Below, piece by piece: positions 1-9,687 of a DNA stretch of 64,000 nt (its first letter is position 1; each line of letters starts with the position of its first letter). This DNA is from Pseudomonas fluorescens (GTDB lineage: Bacteria; Pseudomonadota; Gammaproteobacteria; Pseudomonadales; Pseudomonadaceae): assembly GCF_019212185.1 (NCBI RefSeq), contig NZ_CP078138.1:4198501-4262500 (forward strand). Direction: 5' to 3'. A program made the position numbers and the translations under genes. The notes beneath the pieces were generated by a model that saw only the letters and a program-made list of their open reading frames with translations, was not told the origin of the DNA and ran no database searches.

Positions 1-495
1 GTGCAGAGTGTCGGGCTTCAGGCCGGGGTCGCGGTCATCGGCCAGGCGCTTGAGGTAGGCGGTCAAGTTGCGTTGATCAGCCATGGTCAGGACAAAACGT
101 GGCATTGCCGGGTCGAGCCGCTGGTTGGCTGGATCGCGCCCTTCCTGCACCGCCCGCGCCACTGCGGCTTCGCTGTAGGCCGGGTAATCGCGGCCGTTGA
201 CCTGCTGTTGCCCGTAGGGCGCGCTGAGCCGTGACCACGTGATATCCGGCGGGCGTATCCCGCCTTCCGGACGGCCCAGGCCATCGTTGCCGTGGCAGTT
301 CGCACAGGGCATGGATTTCGCCGGCAACAGAATATCCGCCGCGCCGACCCGCACCATCACCGGCTCGCCACTGCTTGACAGGCCCTCGCGATACAGGCGT
401 TTGCCGGCGCTCTCTTGCGGTGTCAGGGTCAGGGCGTTGGCCGCCAGGCTCAAGCATCCGAGCAGGAGCAGGCTGGCAATCGGCAGGCTCTTCAT
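1..495 (-). CDS. secreted c-type cytochrome (3' part outside the window)
   Basis: The ATG at 493-495 opens a signal peptide (MKSLPIASLLLLGCLSLAANA). A single haem c site, CANCH, lies near residues 64-68, followed by GNDGLGRPEGGIRPPDI. At least 165 residues are visible and the reading frame is still open at base 1, so the gene is partial. It starts 9 bases after the stop of the upstream SCO gene and belongs to the mnxG-led minus-strand operon. A periplasmic electron-transfer role linked to the copper oxidase is likely but inferred. Whether the missing C-terminus holds another domain cannot be seen. Confidence 0.85.
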   Translation of the reverse strand, partial: MKSLPIASLLLLGCLSLAANALTLTPQESAGKRLYREGLSSSGEPVMVRVGAADILLPAKSMPCANCHGNDGLGRPEGGIRPPDITWSRLSAPYGQQQVNGRDYPAYSEAAVARAVQEGRDPANQRLDPAMPRFVLTMADQRNLTAYLKRLADDRDPGLKPDTLH

Positions 496-504
496 GATCG
501 AGAC

Positions 505-1143
505 TCAACGACCGGCGATTGGCATGGTCAGCAGCTTCAAGCGCTCGGCGATGGCGCTGGGCGGCGCATCGGGGCGAATCTTGCTCCAGCGTTTGTTGGC
601 CACATCGCCGACGATCAGTTGCGTCGAGTGTTGCTCCGGCGACGGGATGATCTGACCGATGCGTCCCAGCACCAGGTCCATCTGCGCCTTGTCGCCGGTG
701 AGGAACAGCCAGTTCGGGTCGTCGGCGCCCTGTTTGAGGGTGTAGGCCTTGAGCACCGCCGGGGTATCGCGCAGCGGGTCGCTGGTCAGGGAGACGAAGG
801 TGACCTGGTCAGCCATGTCGCCCAGGGCTTCGCGCACTTCCCGCAGTTTGCGGGTGATCAGCGGGCAGGCGTCGTTGCAACTGGTGAAGATCACGTTGAT
901 CAGCACCACCTTGTTTTCCAGGGCGTCGCTGTAGAAGCGCAGGGTCTCGCCGTTCTGGTTCTGCAACTCGGTATCGGTGAACCAGGTCCGTGCGTCGCGA
1001 GTACCTGCAGGCGCTGCGGTGGCTGCTGGCTGAGGCGCGGCATCCGGCGCCGGCTCGCTCATCTGATGGCCTTCGTGGGCAAAGGCCAGGGTGCTGAAGA
1101 TGAAGTAGCAGATTGTCAGGGCAATCCAGTCAATGGCTCTCAT
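505..1143 (-). CDS. SCO1/SenC-type copper chaperone, second copy
   Basis: The 212-residue product has an N-terminal hydrophobic segment (residues 1-22) followed by a thioredoxin-like SCO fold. The copper/redox motif is CNDAC in the context FTSCNDACPLITRKL, with the partner His in EQHSTQLIVG. SCO proteins deliver copper to cupredoxin or CuA-type sites, or act as thiol reductases, in the periplasm. The start codon overlaps the stop of the preceding SCO gene (ATGA at 1140-1143), so translation is probably coupled. Placement downstream of a giant multicopper oxidase suggests it metallates that enzyme rather than a cytochrome oxidase; this is inference. It differs clearly from the neighbouring SCO copy. 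Confidence 0.88.
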   Translation of the reverse strand: MRAIDWIALTICYFIFSTLAFAHEGHQMSEPAPDAAPQPAATAAPAGTRDARTWFTDTELQNQNGETLRFYSDALENKVVLINVIFTSCNDACPLITRKLREVREALGDMADQVTFVSLTSDPLRDTPAVLKAYTLKQGADDPNWLFLTGDKAQMDLVLGRIGQIIPSPEQHSTQLIVGDVANKRWSKIRPDAPPSAIAERLKLLTMPIAGR

Positions 1144-1787
1144 GGCTGACTCTCCAGGGCAATCGCGGTGTGTTTGGCGTGCACCCGCAGGCCGCTGAGT
1201 TTGTTGATTTCAGTGATCAGCACTTGCGGGTCGGTAAAGCCGTAATAGCGGGTCCAGTGGCTGCTGTTGCCGTCGCCAACCATGATCAGCGGCGCATGGT
1301 TCTTCAGGTCCGGACTCTGCGCGCCGAGGCCCTTGAGGGTGTCGCTGATCGACGGCGCCGAGCCGGTCAGCCAGCTCCAGCCTGGCCCGTTCTGGAATTG
1401 CCGGGCGTAGTCGGCGAGGCGCTTGGGATCGTCGCGCAGTGGATCGACGCTGATCGACACCAGTTGCACGTCGCTGCCGACCCGCCCGCCCAGCTGTTTC
1501 TGGACCTTGCCCATGATCGAGGACACCACCGGGCAGACCGTGGTGCAACTGGTGTAGATGAAGCCCATGACCACGATCTTGTCGTTCAGCAGGTCTTTTT
1601 CCAGACGCACCGACTTGCCGTCCTGGTCCACCAGCGGCACGTCGACGATTTCCACCCGGGTGCTCTCCAGGCGTGCTGCCGGAGCCTGGTGTTGTGAATG
1701 ATCCTCGGCACTGTGGGCGTACGCCTGGTTGACCGAGGCGGCCAGCACACAGACAGTCAACAGCCGTTGCAGATTGAGTCGGTTCAT
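1140..1787 (-). CDS. SCO1/SenC-type copper chaperone, first copy
   Basis: The 215-residue product starts at the ATG at 1785-1787, which has AAGGAG seven bases upstream; this was preferred over a start six codons earlier. A signal peptide ends near QAYA-HSAEDH. The SCO signature CTTVC (FIYTSCTTVCPVVSSIM) and the conserved His in KNHAPLIMV are present. It lies between the beta-propeller gene and the second SCO gene, with 14 bases upstream and a 4-base overlap downstream. Two non-identical SCO proteins in tandem could divide the work, one as copper donor and one as thiol reductase, but the sequence does not show which. Confidence 0.9.
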   Translation of the reverse strand: MNRLNLQRLLTVCVLAASVNQAYAHSAEDHSQHQAPAARLESTRVEIVDVPLVDQDGKSVRLEKDLLNDKIVVMGFIYTSCTTVCPVVSSIMGKVQKQLGGRVGSDVQLVSISVDPLRDDPKRLADYARQFQNGPGWSWLTGSAPSISDTLKGLGAQSPDLKNHAPLIMVGDGNSSHWTRYYGFTDPQVLITEINKLSGLRVHAKHTAIALESQP

Positions 1788-1801
1788 GTCCAGCTCCTTG
1801 A

Positions 1802-3751
1802 TCATTGGGCAGCGCCGGGAACGACCCGCACGCTGGCAAAGGATTTGGTGTCGAAATTCGCGCCCAGCGAAGCGGCCCGTACATGCACATACCAGGCGCC
1901 GCTCTTGTCCAGGGTCAGCGGTGCTTCGTACACGCCATCGCTGACCTCTTTGGCGGCAACCACCTGCACCCGTGACGTGGGGGCGAGGAAGTAGCGCACC
2001 TCGACGTCCTTGACGCCGATACGCGGCAACTTGCCGGCGTCCTGGGCGATGCGGAACCGGGCGACAAAGGGGCTGCCCAGTGGCACCGAGCTTTTCTCCA
2101 GGAGAAAGTCGACACTGGGCGCGCCGAGGTGCCGGGCCACCTGGCTGTCGGCCTGCACCTGCACGCTGAAGCAGTGGACGATGCTCGGCTGGTTGAGCAG
2201 GAAGGCGACGTCGAAAGCCCCCGCTGGCGGCAGCTTGATCCGCGAGCTGTAGACCCCCGGTTCGACCTCGCGCAGGCTGCGGTCGATGACCATTGCCGCC
2301 CGCGCCACCTGGCCACGATTGGGGTAGCCGGACATCGGTGCGTTCATGCCCTCGGCATAGAAGTAGGTGGTGTTGTCCGCCGGGTTGACCACGAACACCG
2401 AGTTCTCGTCCCGGGAAATCGCCAGCCCCGAAGCCAGCGGCAAGTCACCGGCCAGACGCGGCGCCGAGGAGCCGGCCTCGAAGCCCTGGACGATCGGCGT
2501 GCGGCCCTGCCCCAGGGACGACAGGTTGATCATGGTCACCTTGGACGACGCCAGTCCACGGATGTAGGCGTAGGCCTTGCTGAACACCACCTGGTAAGGC
2601 TCGGCAGAGACCTCGACTTCGTGAATCAGGCTGTCGGTGGCGGCGTCGATGATCGCGACCCGATTTTCCAGGGTGTTGAGCACAATACCGAAGCGCCCGT
2701 CCGTGGAAAAACCCATGGGCCCAAGACCCTGGCGGCTCTTGATGACCTTGCGCAGCGCCGGGTTCTGGCCGTCGATCACCGTGATGGTGCCGTCCTTGCC
2801 ATCGGCCACGTACACCGCCTGAGACAGCGCCGAATAGGCGACTGACAGGGGGTGGGAACCGGTCTTGAGCTGTTGTTTGATGCTCAGGCTGGCGACGTCG
2901 ATGACGCTCAAAGTGCCGTCGTCGCGGTTGCTGACAAAGGCAAAGCGCGAGTCCTGACTGAAGCTGATTTCGTGGTGACCACGGCCGGTGACCAGGTGTT
3001 TGAGGGGTTCAAGCGTCTGCACGTCGATCACCGTGACCCCGGCCTCGGCTGCATCGCTGGCATTGTTGCCGACCCACAGCAGGCGCTCGTCAGGCTGCAA
3101 GGCGACCCGCACCGGCTGCTTGCCGGCCGGGATCGAGTCGATCAGCTGGAATTTTTCCGCATCGATCACCGCCACTTCGCCGGCGGTCGGCATCGACACG
3201 AAAATGCGCTTGTTGTCCTTGCGGCTGACCCAGTCCATCGGCGGCTGCTTGAGATCAATGCGCCCCAGGGTGCTGGTGATGCCGCCCACCGACACCGAGG
3301 GGTCGACAATCGAGACGCTGGCGTCCTGGTTCATGATGAACACGTAGTAACTGTTGAGGTCGAGCATCGGCCGCGCACCGACGCTGCTTTTCAGAAACGC
3401 GCCGACCCGCGACTTGCAACTGCGGTCGCGGCCCTGGGCCTGATCGGCGGCGGTCTGCTGCGGATCGACCCAGGCCCCTGGTGCGACGCCGGCCAGGGGT
3501 TGGCCGGACGCACTGTCGGTGAGGCTGAAGCGCACGTCGGCGAAGCTGCCTTCGACTAATTGCCCGCCGGGCTGCGCCGGGCGCAACTGGAACTCCACGG
3601 CCACGCCGTCACGCTCCAGACGCTGCCCACCCGCTGCGTCCTTGGGCGGTGCCTGGGTCTCGGCGTGACAGGCGCTGACCCAGGCCCCGCCACCGCTCAA
3701 CAGCAGCCCGGCCAGCAACGCATACCCGGCGACTCTGGTTTGCATGTTCAT
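1802..3751 (-). CDS. secreted YVTN-type beta-propeller protein
   Basis: The 649-residue protein starts at the ATG at 3749-3751, with GGAGGGGGA upstream. A signal peptide ends around ACHA-ETQ. The middle holds several 40-45 residue beta-propeller blades with patterns such as FVSNRDDGTLSVIDV, VYVADGKDGTITVIDG and VAIIDAATDSLIHEVEV. The C-terminal third looks like Ig-like beta domains. Propellers of this type are periplasmic or secreted and often serve as scaffolds or bind metal or cofactor; no catalytic signature is recognised. Only about 30 bases separate it from the mnxG stop, so it is almost certainly co-transcribed with mnxG. Confidence 0.85.
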   Translation of the reverse strand: MNMQTRVAGYALLAGLLLSGGGAWVSACHAETQAPPKDAAGGQRLERDGVAVEFQLRPAQPGGQLVEGSFADVRFSLTDSASGQPLAGVAPGAWVDPQQTAADQAQGRDRSCKSRVGAFLKSSVGARPMLDLNSYYVFIMNQDASVSIVDPSVSVGGITSTLGRIDLKQPPMDWVSRKDNKRIFVSMPTAGEVAVIDAEKFQLIDSIPAGKQPVRVALQPDERLLWVGNNASDAAEAGVTVIDVQTLEPLKHLVTGRGHHEISFSQDSRFAFVSNRDDGTLSVIDVASLSIKQQLKTGSHPLSVAYSALSQAVYVADGKDGTITVIDGQNPALRKVIKSRQGLGPMGFSTDGRFGIVLNTLENRVAIIDAATDSLIHEVEVSAEPYQVVFSKAYAYIRGLASSKVTMINLSSLGQGRTPIVQGFEAGSSAPRLAGDLPLASGLAISRDENSVFVVNPADNTTYFYAEGMNAPMSGYPNRGQVARAAMVIDRSLREVEPGVYSSRIKLPPAGAFDVAFLLNQPSIVHCFSVQVQADSQVARHLGAPSVDFLLEKSSVPLGSPFVARFRIAQDAGKLPRIGVKDVEVRYFLAPTSRVQVVAAKEVSDGVYEAPLTLDKSGAWYVHVRAASLGANFDTKSFASVRVVPGAAQ

Positions 3752-3783
3752 GACGCGTCCCCCTCCATGTTGTCGCTCGTCGC

Positions 3784-6700
3784 TCAAGGTGCCGGTGCCG
3801 GCGCCGGTTCCGCTTCGTTGGTGACCCGCAGCAAGCCCCACAAACCGGAGGTGTTGCCGTAGGCCGCGTAATCACGGAACAGGTAGTCGCCCGGGATCGC
3901 GTTGCTGCCGCCGGCACTCGGGTGCATGAAGCTGAAGTGCGCCGCCGGCAGGATGCTTTCGTGAGCGCCGATGTACATCGACATCGGGTTGTAGCCAAAG
4001 CGCACCGATCCCACTCCTGGTGAACTCATCGGATAGCTGCCGGTGTCGCTCTTCTCGGCCTGGAACGGGTTGACCGACCAGACGTGTCCATCGAGCTGGA
4101 AGGTGGTGCCGCGGCTGCCGCCGGTGGGCATCATGATGTGGGTGCGGAACGGTTGCCCCGGTTTCACATAGAGCACCGGCGTCTGCGGATCGCCGCCCAC
4201 CAGCGCGTTGCTGTAGGCCATGTGCGCGTTCGGCAGGTCACCGAAGCCGTGACCGTCGGCATGCCCGAATGGCGCATCCGGGGCCAGGCCGAAGCGGTAC
4301 CACAGCGGCTCGCTCTTGTAGTTGATGGCCATGCCCGAGTTGTCCTGCGGATCGGTCGGCACGCCGGTGCCTTCGGCGGCAATCGCTTCCACCGGCCGCC
4401 CACCCGCCCAGCGCATGTTCAGGGCTTTCTGCCAGACCATCGCAAAGTCGCGATAGATCGCCTGGCCCGGCGCGGTGACGGTGGCCGTGACCCGACGCAC
4501 ATCGTCAACCCAGGTGGCGCCGATCGGCAGGATGCTCATCGCGCCGCCCAGGCCTTTCTGTGGCTGCTTGATCACGTCCGCCGGGGTGAAGTTCAGGCCG
4601 CCGAACTCCACGGCGGTGGCGTTGATGTTGTCGATAGTGCGCCCGAGTTGGGTGATCGGCTTGCCTTCACGCTCCAGGTGCCCGGCGTAGTACTGGTAGG
4701 TCCGGGTTGGGTAGGCACCACTGTTGCCGACCCGTGGCGGAACGGTCTGCACCGGGTTGGCACCGACGTTGACGCCATCGGACTTGGTGATGTCATAGGC
4801 CAGCAGTTGCGCGTGCAGGCCGACATGACTGGAGGGACGCATCAGGTTGTTGCTGAAGGTGGTCACCCCCAGGCCGCTGTTGCGATCGCGCTTGACGATG
4901 CCCTGCATCACGGCGGTCTGGGTCAGGTCCGGCATGACCATCGGCAGGCGGTTTTCCAGGGTGACGTTGATGCAGTCGCCGGCGGCGGCGCGCAGTACCA
5001 GCGGTTCCACCGGGATACCGGGTTTCAGCTTGCCGGTGACCGGGTCGAGGTCAGCCTTGCGCACATAGAGGATCGCGGTCGGGTCGTGCAGCGGCCCGCT
5101 TTGCCCGCCGATGGTGAAGGTCTCGCCATCTTCGGGATCGGTCACGGTGACTTGTGGAATGCTCACCGTCCGCGAGTTGTAGACCAGGGTGCCGCCCGCC
5201 GGATTCAACGGCCCGCCGACGTGCTGGCCAATCCCCGCCGAGTCGTCCATGGCCAGGCCCAGGGAGTTGCCGAGGATGTCGTTGGCCAGCGCCGCGACCA
5301 CTTCATAGTTGCGCTGTACGGTCGGCCGGGTGCCGATGCCGTTGGGGTTGGCGCCGGTCCGTGGGCAAGTGCCATCGAACGCCACGGTGTTGCGCATGCC
5401 CACCGGCTTGGCGTTGTTCGGCAGGGCGAACAGGTCGTTGCGTTGCGCGGTGTAGTTGCGCATCACGCCCCAGATGCCGCTCCAGTAGCCTTCGATCGAC
5501 GCGTCCATCGAGTACAGGTAGTCACCGGTGGTGGCCGCGGAACTGGAAAGCATCGACACCGGCGCGATGAAGCCCATCTGCTCGGAAATGCCGATCATCT
5601 GCGAGGCGCGCCAGCCGGAGTTGGAACTGTTGCCGAAACCGGAACCGCTCTGCAGCCACTTGACGCCGTGCAGGGTCACGTTGTGCTCTTCCTCGTGACC
5701 ACCGGCATGCACCCGCAGCCGCACGTTGTCACCGGTGTAGGTGCGCAGCATCGGGGTGAACGGGTCACCCGCCTCGGCACCGCCACGGTTGATGTGCGGC
5801 GGGAACAGGGTGGTGCCGCCGGTGGGGCCGGTGGCCGAGGTGATCAGGTTGGGCGCCAGGTTCATCGCCGGGATCGCCCGGTCGGTGCGGCTGTGCAGGG
5901 CGAACGCGAGGTCACCGCCCATGCCGTCGGCCTGCATCCCGCGCTTGCCGTCAGGGCCGACCTTGTTCGGGTCATAGACCCGCAGGGCCAGCGGCTCGTT
6001 GCGGTAATTGACCACGAACATCCCTGGGTCATCGACCGAGATCGCCTGTGGGCATGGCCGGCTAGGGCAACCCGGCAGTTGTCCGCCCTGCACTTCCATC
6101 ACACCTTCGAGCAGGTTGCTGGCGTTGTCGCGCACCGGCGGGTTGATCGCGTAGCGGAAGCTGTCGGCGGTGGCCGGGAAGGCCTGCGCATTGGGCACGC
6201 CATTGGGCCCGGCACCGACATACACACCGGCTTCATAGGCGTGCTGGAAGTCGCTGTACTCGAGGAAGAACTCGCGGAAGCTGTCGTTCTTGCCGTCGCC
6301 ATCGAGGTCGCCGGTGTTGATCACCGCCTGCCACGACGTCGGCCCGCCGTCCTGGCGCGCACCGCTGTACAGCGGCTCGCCGGTCTCGGCATGGAACCAG
6401 GTGGAACCGGCTGGCTCGGCCAGCACGGTGGCGTACAGGCCGATCTGCTGGTGAGTCGATGGGCCGAGGTGGTCGTGGGTGAAGATGGTCCCCAGGCCAC
6501 GGTCGACGCCCTTGGTGTTGACCACCGGGTCGACGAACCAGCGTTGCATGGCCGTCCGTGCCCCCAGCCAATCAGCCCGGCCGTATTGGCCGAAGTACGG
6601 GTGGTTTTTCGCTTGCGGGCAGGCCGGCGTGCCGTCACGTGGATCGGCGGCGGCGCACTGGTTGAACTCGCGGATCGCGTGGATGCGTTCTTGCACCGCG

Positions 6701-9633
6701 CCTGGAGAAAGCACGCCGTCCTCGTAGTTCCAGCCGTTGGACGAGCCGTCGGCAGAAGTCAGGTCCCATTTCGGCAGGTGGATGTGCTGGCCGATCACGT
6801 CGGTCGGCGTGCGCACCTGATAGTCGTCCATCTCGTAGGTGGCCGGCACCAGGTTGGTCTGCTGGTACTGCACGCAGTCGAAGGTGTTCATGCGCATCAC
6901 CAGCGGCTCTGGTGGACGCTGCTTGGTGATCACCGGCCAGGCGTCTTCCCACAGCGCGAGGATGCGCGCTTGCGGGAAGTGGTAGCCGACCTTGTTGTAG
7001 ACCGCGTCGAACTGGATGTTGGCGGCCTTGTAGATGCGCGGCCGGTCGGCGGTGTAGGTCGAGGCGCCGATGAACGTCATGCCGTCGACGCGTTCGCCGC
7101 TGTTGAACTCACCGGTGCCGGCGCTGCTGGTCAGGCGTTTCTGCCGGTCGTCCATGCACGGTTCGTAAAAAGGCGCACCCGCCACCGGCAAGGCGCCGTT
7201 GGTGCGGAAGTTGCGCGGCACGATCTGGTTGCCGGGCAGCAGCGCGTAGCTGGGGTGGTCTTTCTTGGCGTGGAAAGCCATCGCCGCCTGTTCGACCTCG
7301 GTGCCCTCTTCCGGCAGGTAGATCGGTTTGGCGCGCGTGACTTCCTTGGAGAAGTCCAGCGAGGTGGTCACGGTGTGCGCCTCGCCACCGGCCGAGACGC
7401 CATCCAGGGTATGGCGGCCAAGACCGCCGTCCCAACCGCCGGAGGAATTCGGGTCGAGGTTGGCCCACAGCGCATTGCCGCTGCTTTTCAGAGACTGCGC
7501 CTTGGCGGCGTCGAGCATGTCCAGCGGCGGGGTCGGCGGACGTTGGCCGACCGAACTTTCCATGCCGCCGATCCAGAACGGATAGCCGGGGTTTTTCAGA
7601 CTGCCGTCGGCGTTGCGGTTGGCCTCGCTGCGGTCCACCAGCGCCAGGGAGCCGATGGCCTGGGTGCCACTGCCGCCGCCATGGTGCTCGCCGTCGTCAT
7701 CATCGTCGTCATCGTCATCGTTGGCGGCCACCAGGGTCTCGCCGATTTTCGGCACGATGGCGACCTTGCCTGGCATCGGCGCCATGGCTTTGCCGGGCAA
7801 CGGCACCACCGCAGGAATCGGCGTACCGGCAATGATCTCGCCATCGGGCAGAGCCCGCGCGCCGCTGGCAGGTTTGCCGCTGCGCAAGGCGAAGGGTTGG
7901 TTGTGATAGCCGTCGTCACCCTGCTGCGAAACTTCCAGCCTGGTGCCTTCCTCGAACACATCGTGGACCCGCCACATGGCCCACATGCCCTGGGCGAAGT
8001 GCGGGTAGAAGTGGCAGTGATAAATCGCGTCGCCGGCCACCCGGTTGCGGTTGCCCGAACCGCCGTTGGCGATTTCATAGGTGTAGCCGGCGCCCGGGCC
8101 AATGCCCTGGGCGTCGACGTAGTCGGAGTTGTCGTCGTTGGGGTTGAACAGCCACTGGTGACCGTGCAGGTGGAAGATATGCTGCTCGTGACCGTTGTGG
8201 GTGTTGCGGAACTTGACGAAGTCACCGATGTAGCTGTGGTTGACGTTCGACGGCTCGGACGGGTACAGCGCCATGGTTGCCTTGACGCCAATCTGGTCGG
8301 CGCGTGGCACTTCACCGGGACGGATGTTTTCCAGGCCGGCGTTGGCCGGCACGTCCACCAGCATCGCCACGTCGCCGACGGTGTGCGAGCTGAGGAAAAA
8401 TTCTTCATAAGCGCAGGACAGGCAATCGTGCATCGGCCCTACGCCCAGGCGGTTGGCGACCACTTCGGCGCCCATGCCGCCGGAACCGTAGTTGATCATG
8501 AACGAGTCGCGGGTCGGCTCCAGCACGTGGGCCATCACCGGGTCGGCCCAGTAGGCGGGGAACGCCTGGGTGACCGCGGTTTCATCCTGGAACTGCGAAG
8601 CGAAATCGCGGAACGGTTCGAGCCGGTTGGGAATCGCCGGGTTGCGTTTGCCGATGGACTCCAGCGGATAGGTGGCGGCCGGGAAGCTGCCATCGGCGTT
8701 GCTGCCCATGACAATCGCGTCGCTTTCGCTGGAGATGATTTCGTTGCCATCGACCATGTTGATGATCGGGGTACCGGCCTTGCCTTCACGGATCCACGGC
8801 TCGCGCTGCGGGTAGCGCGCCTGGTAGTCGACGATGGGCTGGCCGGTGGGCGCGCGGCCGCTGCTGGCCAGGCGCATTTCCTCTTCGGTAATGGTGTTGC
8901 GGTAGCTGCGACCACCCTTGGGCACCACCACCACTTCGCCGAACAGGCCGTTGGCGACGTTACCGGCGTTGCCTTCACCGCCGAAGCTGGCGCCACGGCT
9001 GCTGACTGCAAAACCGCCTTCACGCTCGGCATACAGGGTGTAGGAACGGGACGCGCCCGGTGGAATCAGGCTGTTGCCATTGCGCCCGGTGAACGAGGCA
9101 ATGTCATCGATGCTGTTGACCGCTTGCAGGCCGTTGACCTGAAAGCCGACGTGGCGGTCAGTGACCTGCTCGTCGACCTTGAACTGGTCCGGCATGTCGG
9201 CTTCGACGCCTTCGTTCTCTTCGCCTTCCTCGCCCTCCACTTCCGGCTCTTCAAAATGCTTGTTCGGGTTGGCCTGATACGCCAGCAGGTTCTGCAGGTT
9301 GATGGTCAGGCAGTCGCCGGCGGCCACGCGCAACACCAGCGGCCGTGGACGCTTGTCCGGACGCAGCGAGACTTTGCCCGGCACCGCGGCACCGCCCTGG
9401 GCCAGTGACATTTCGCGGTCATCGACCACGTCGCGGCGCAAGGCGAACATCATGCCGTTGGCGTTCTGCGCACCGAGGCGGTTGAACATCAACGGCTGGT
9501 CGAGGGCCACAACGTTGGCCACCAGGTTGCGCTCGCAGCGCACCGCCGCCTCGACCTGGGATTCGAGGCCGAACATCGAGCAGGCCAGCAGTAGAAAGTT
9601 GAGTGCAGAGCGGGTCGGGAGTCTGGCTGACAT
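3784..9633 (-). CDS. mnxG: giant multicopper oxidase, Mn(II) oxidase MnxG type
   Basis: The product has 1949 residues and a signal peptide (residues 1-31). Multicopper-oxidase motifs recur along the chain. HLHGHQWLF is near residue 488 and a complete type 1 copper block HCHFYPHFAQGM at 539-550, with Cys540. THDHLGPSTHQQ is near 1050, GGHEEEHNVTLHG near 1310-1325, LDGHVW near 1850 and HFSFMHPSAGG near 1900. Ordinary laccases have about 500 residues; this length and spread match the large multi-domain MnxG family of P. putida GB-1, which oxidises Mn(II) to Mn(IV) oxide at the cell exterior. Acidic tracts lie near residues 125-145 and 639-647. The start at 9633 was chosen because GAGG lies nine bases upstream and a sigma-54 promoter sits at 9688-9703; this rules out a longer GTG-initiated reading at 9753. 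ATG 9660 remains an alternative. It leads the propeller-SCO-SCO-cytochrome operon. Confidence 0.88.
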   Translation of the reverse strand: MSARLPTRSALNFLLLACSMFGLESQVEAAVRCERNLVANVVALDQPLMFNRLGAQNANGMMFALRRDVVDDREMSLAQGGAAVPGKVSLRPDKRPRPLVLRVAAGDCLTINLQNLLAYQANPNKHFEEPEVEGEEGEENEGVEADMPDQFKVDEQVTDRHVGFQVNGLQAVNSIDDIASFTGRNGNSLIPPGASRSYTLYAEREGGFAVSSRGASFGGEGNAGNVANGLFGEVVVVPKGGRSYRNTITEEEMRLASSGRAPTGQPIVDYQARYPQREPWIREGKAGTPIINMVDGNEIISSESDAIVMGSNADGSFPAATYPLESIGKRNPAIPNRLEPFRDFASQFQDETAVTQAFPAYWADPVMAHVLEPTRDSFMINYGSGGMGAEVVANRLGVGPMHDCLSCAYEEFFLSSHTVGDVAMLVDVPANAGLENIRPGEVPRADQIGVKATMALYPSEPSNVNHSYIGDFVKFRNTHNGHEQHIFHLHGHQWLFNPNDDNSDYVDAQGIGPGAGYTYEIANGGSGNRNRVAGDAIYHCHFYPHFAQGMWAMWRVHDVFEEGTRLEVSQQGDDGYHNQPFALRSGKPASGARALPDGEIIAGTPIPAVVPLPGKAMAPMPGKVAIVPKIGETLVAANDDDDDDDDDGEHHGGGSGTQAIGSLALVDRSEANRNADGSLKNPGYPFWIGGMESSVGQRPPTPPLDMLDAAKAQSLKSSGNALWANLDPNSSGGWDGGLGRHTLDGVSAGGEAHTVTTSLDFSKEVTRAKPIYLPEEGTEVEQAAMAFHAKKDHPSYALLPGNQIVPRNFRTNGALPVAGAPFYEPCMDDRQKRLTSSAGTGEFNSGERVDGMTFIGASTYTADRPRIYKAANIQFDAVYNKVGYHFPQARILALWEDAWPVITKQRPPEPLVMRMNTFDCVQYQQTNLVPATYEMDDYQVRTPTDVIGQHIHLPKWDLTSADGSSNGWNYEDGVLSPGAVQERIHAIREFNQCAAADPRDGTPACPQAKNHPYFGQYGRADWLGARTAMQRWFVDPVVNTKGVDRGLGTIFTHDHLGPSTHQQIGLYATVLAEPAGSTWFHAETGEPLYSGARQDGGPTSWQAVINTGDLDGDGKNDSFREFFLEYSDFQHAYEAGVYVGAGPNGVPNAQAFPATADSFRYAINPPVRDNASNLLEGVMEVQGGQLPGCPSRPCPQAISVDDPGMFVVNYRNEPLALRVYDPNKVGPDGKRGMQADGMGGDLAFALHSRTDRAIPAMNLAPNLITSATGPTGGTTLFPPHINRGGAEAGDPFTPMLRTYTGDNVRLRVHAGGHEEEHNVTLHGVKWLQSGSGFGNSSNSGWRASQMIGISEQMGFIAPVSMLSSSAATTGDYLYSMDASIEGYWSGIWGVMRNYTAQRNDLFALPNNAKPVGMRNTVAFDGTCPRTGANPNGIGTRPTVQRNYEVVAALANDILGNSLGLAMDDSAGIGQHVGGPLNPAGGTLVYNSRTVSIPQVTVTDPEDGETFTIGGQSGPLHDPTAILYVRKADLDPVTGKLKPGIPVEPLVLRAAAGDCINVTLENRLPMVMPDLTQTAVMQGIVKRDRNSGLGVTTFSNNLMRPSSHVGLHAQLLAYDITKSDGVNVGANPVQTVPPRVGNSGAYPTRTYQYYAGHLEREGKPITQLGRTIDNINATAVEFGGLNFTPADVIKQPQKGLGGAMSILPIGATWVDDVRRVTATVTAPGQAIYRDFAMVWQKALNMRWAGGRPVEAIAAEGTGVPTDPQDNSGMAINYKSEPLWYRFGLAPDAPFGHADGHGFGDLPNAHMAYSNALVGGDPQTPVLYVKPGQPFRTHIMMPTGGSRGTTFQLDGHVWSVNPFQAEKSDTGSYPMSSPGVGSVRFGYNPMSMYIGAHESILPAAHFSFMHPSAGGSNAIPGDYLFRDYAAYGNTSGLWGLLRVTNEAEPAPAPAP

Positions 9634-9687
9634 GGTGGGCGGCCTCGAAGTGGTGCTCATGGGAGCGATTCTCGATAGAGCGGCGAG

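Noticed and set aside
4084..9408. Open frame of 1774 codons on the plus strand opposite mnxG
   Set aside because: It mirrors the mnxG codon pattern, has low-complexity Val/Gly/His/Arg composition, no domain, and no ribosome site. It is a shadow of a high-GC gene.
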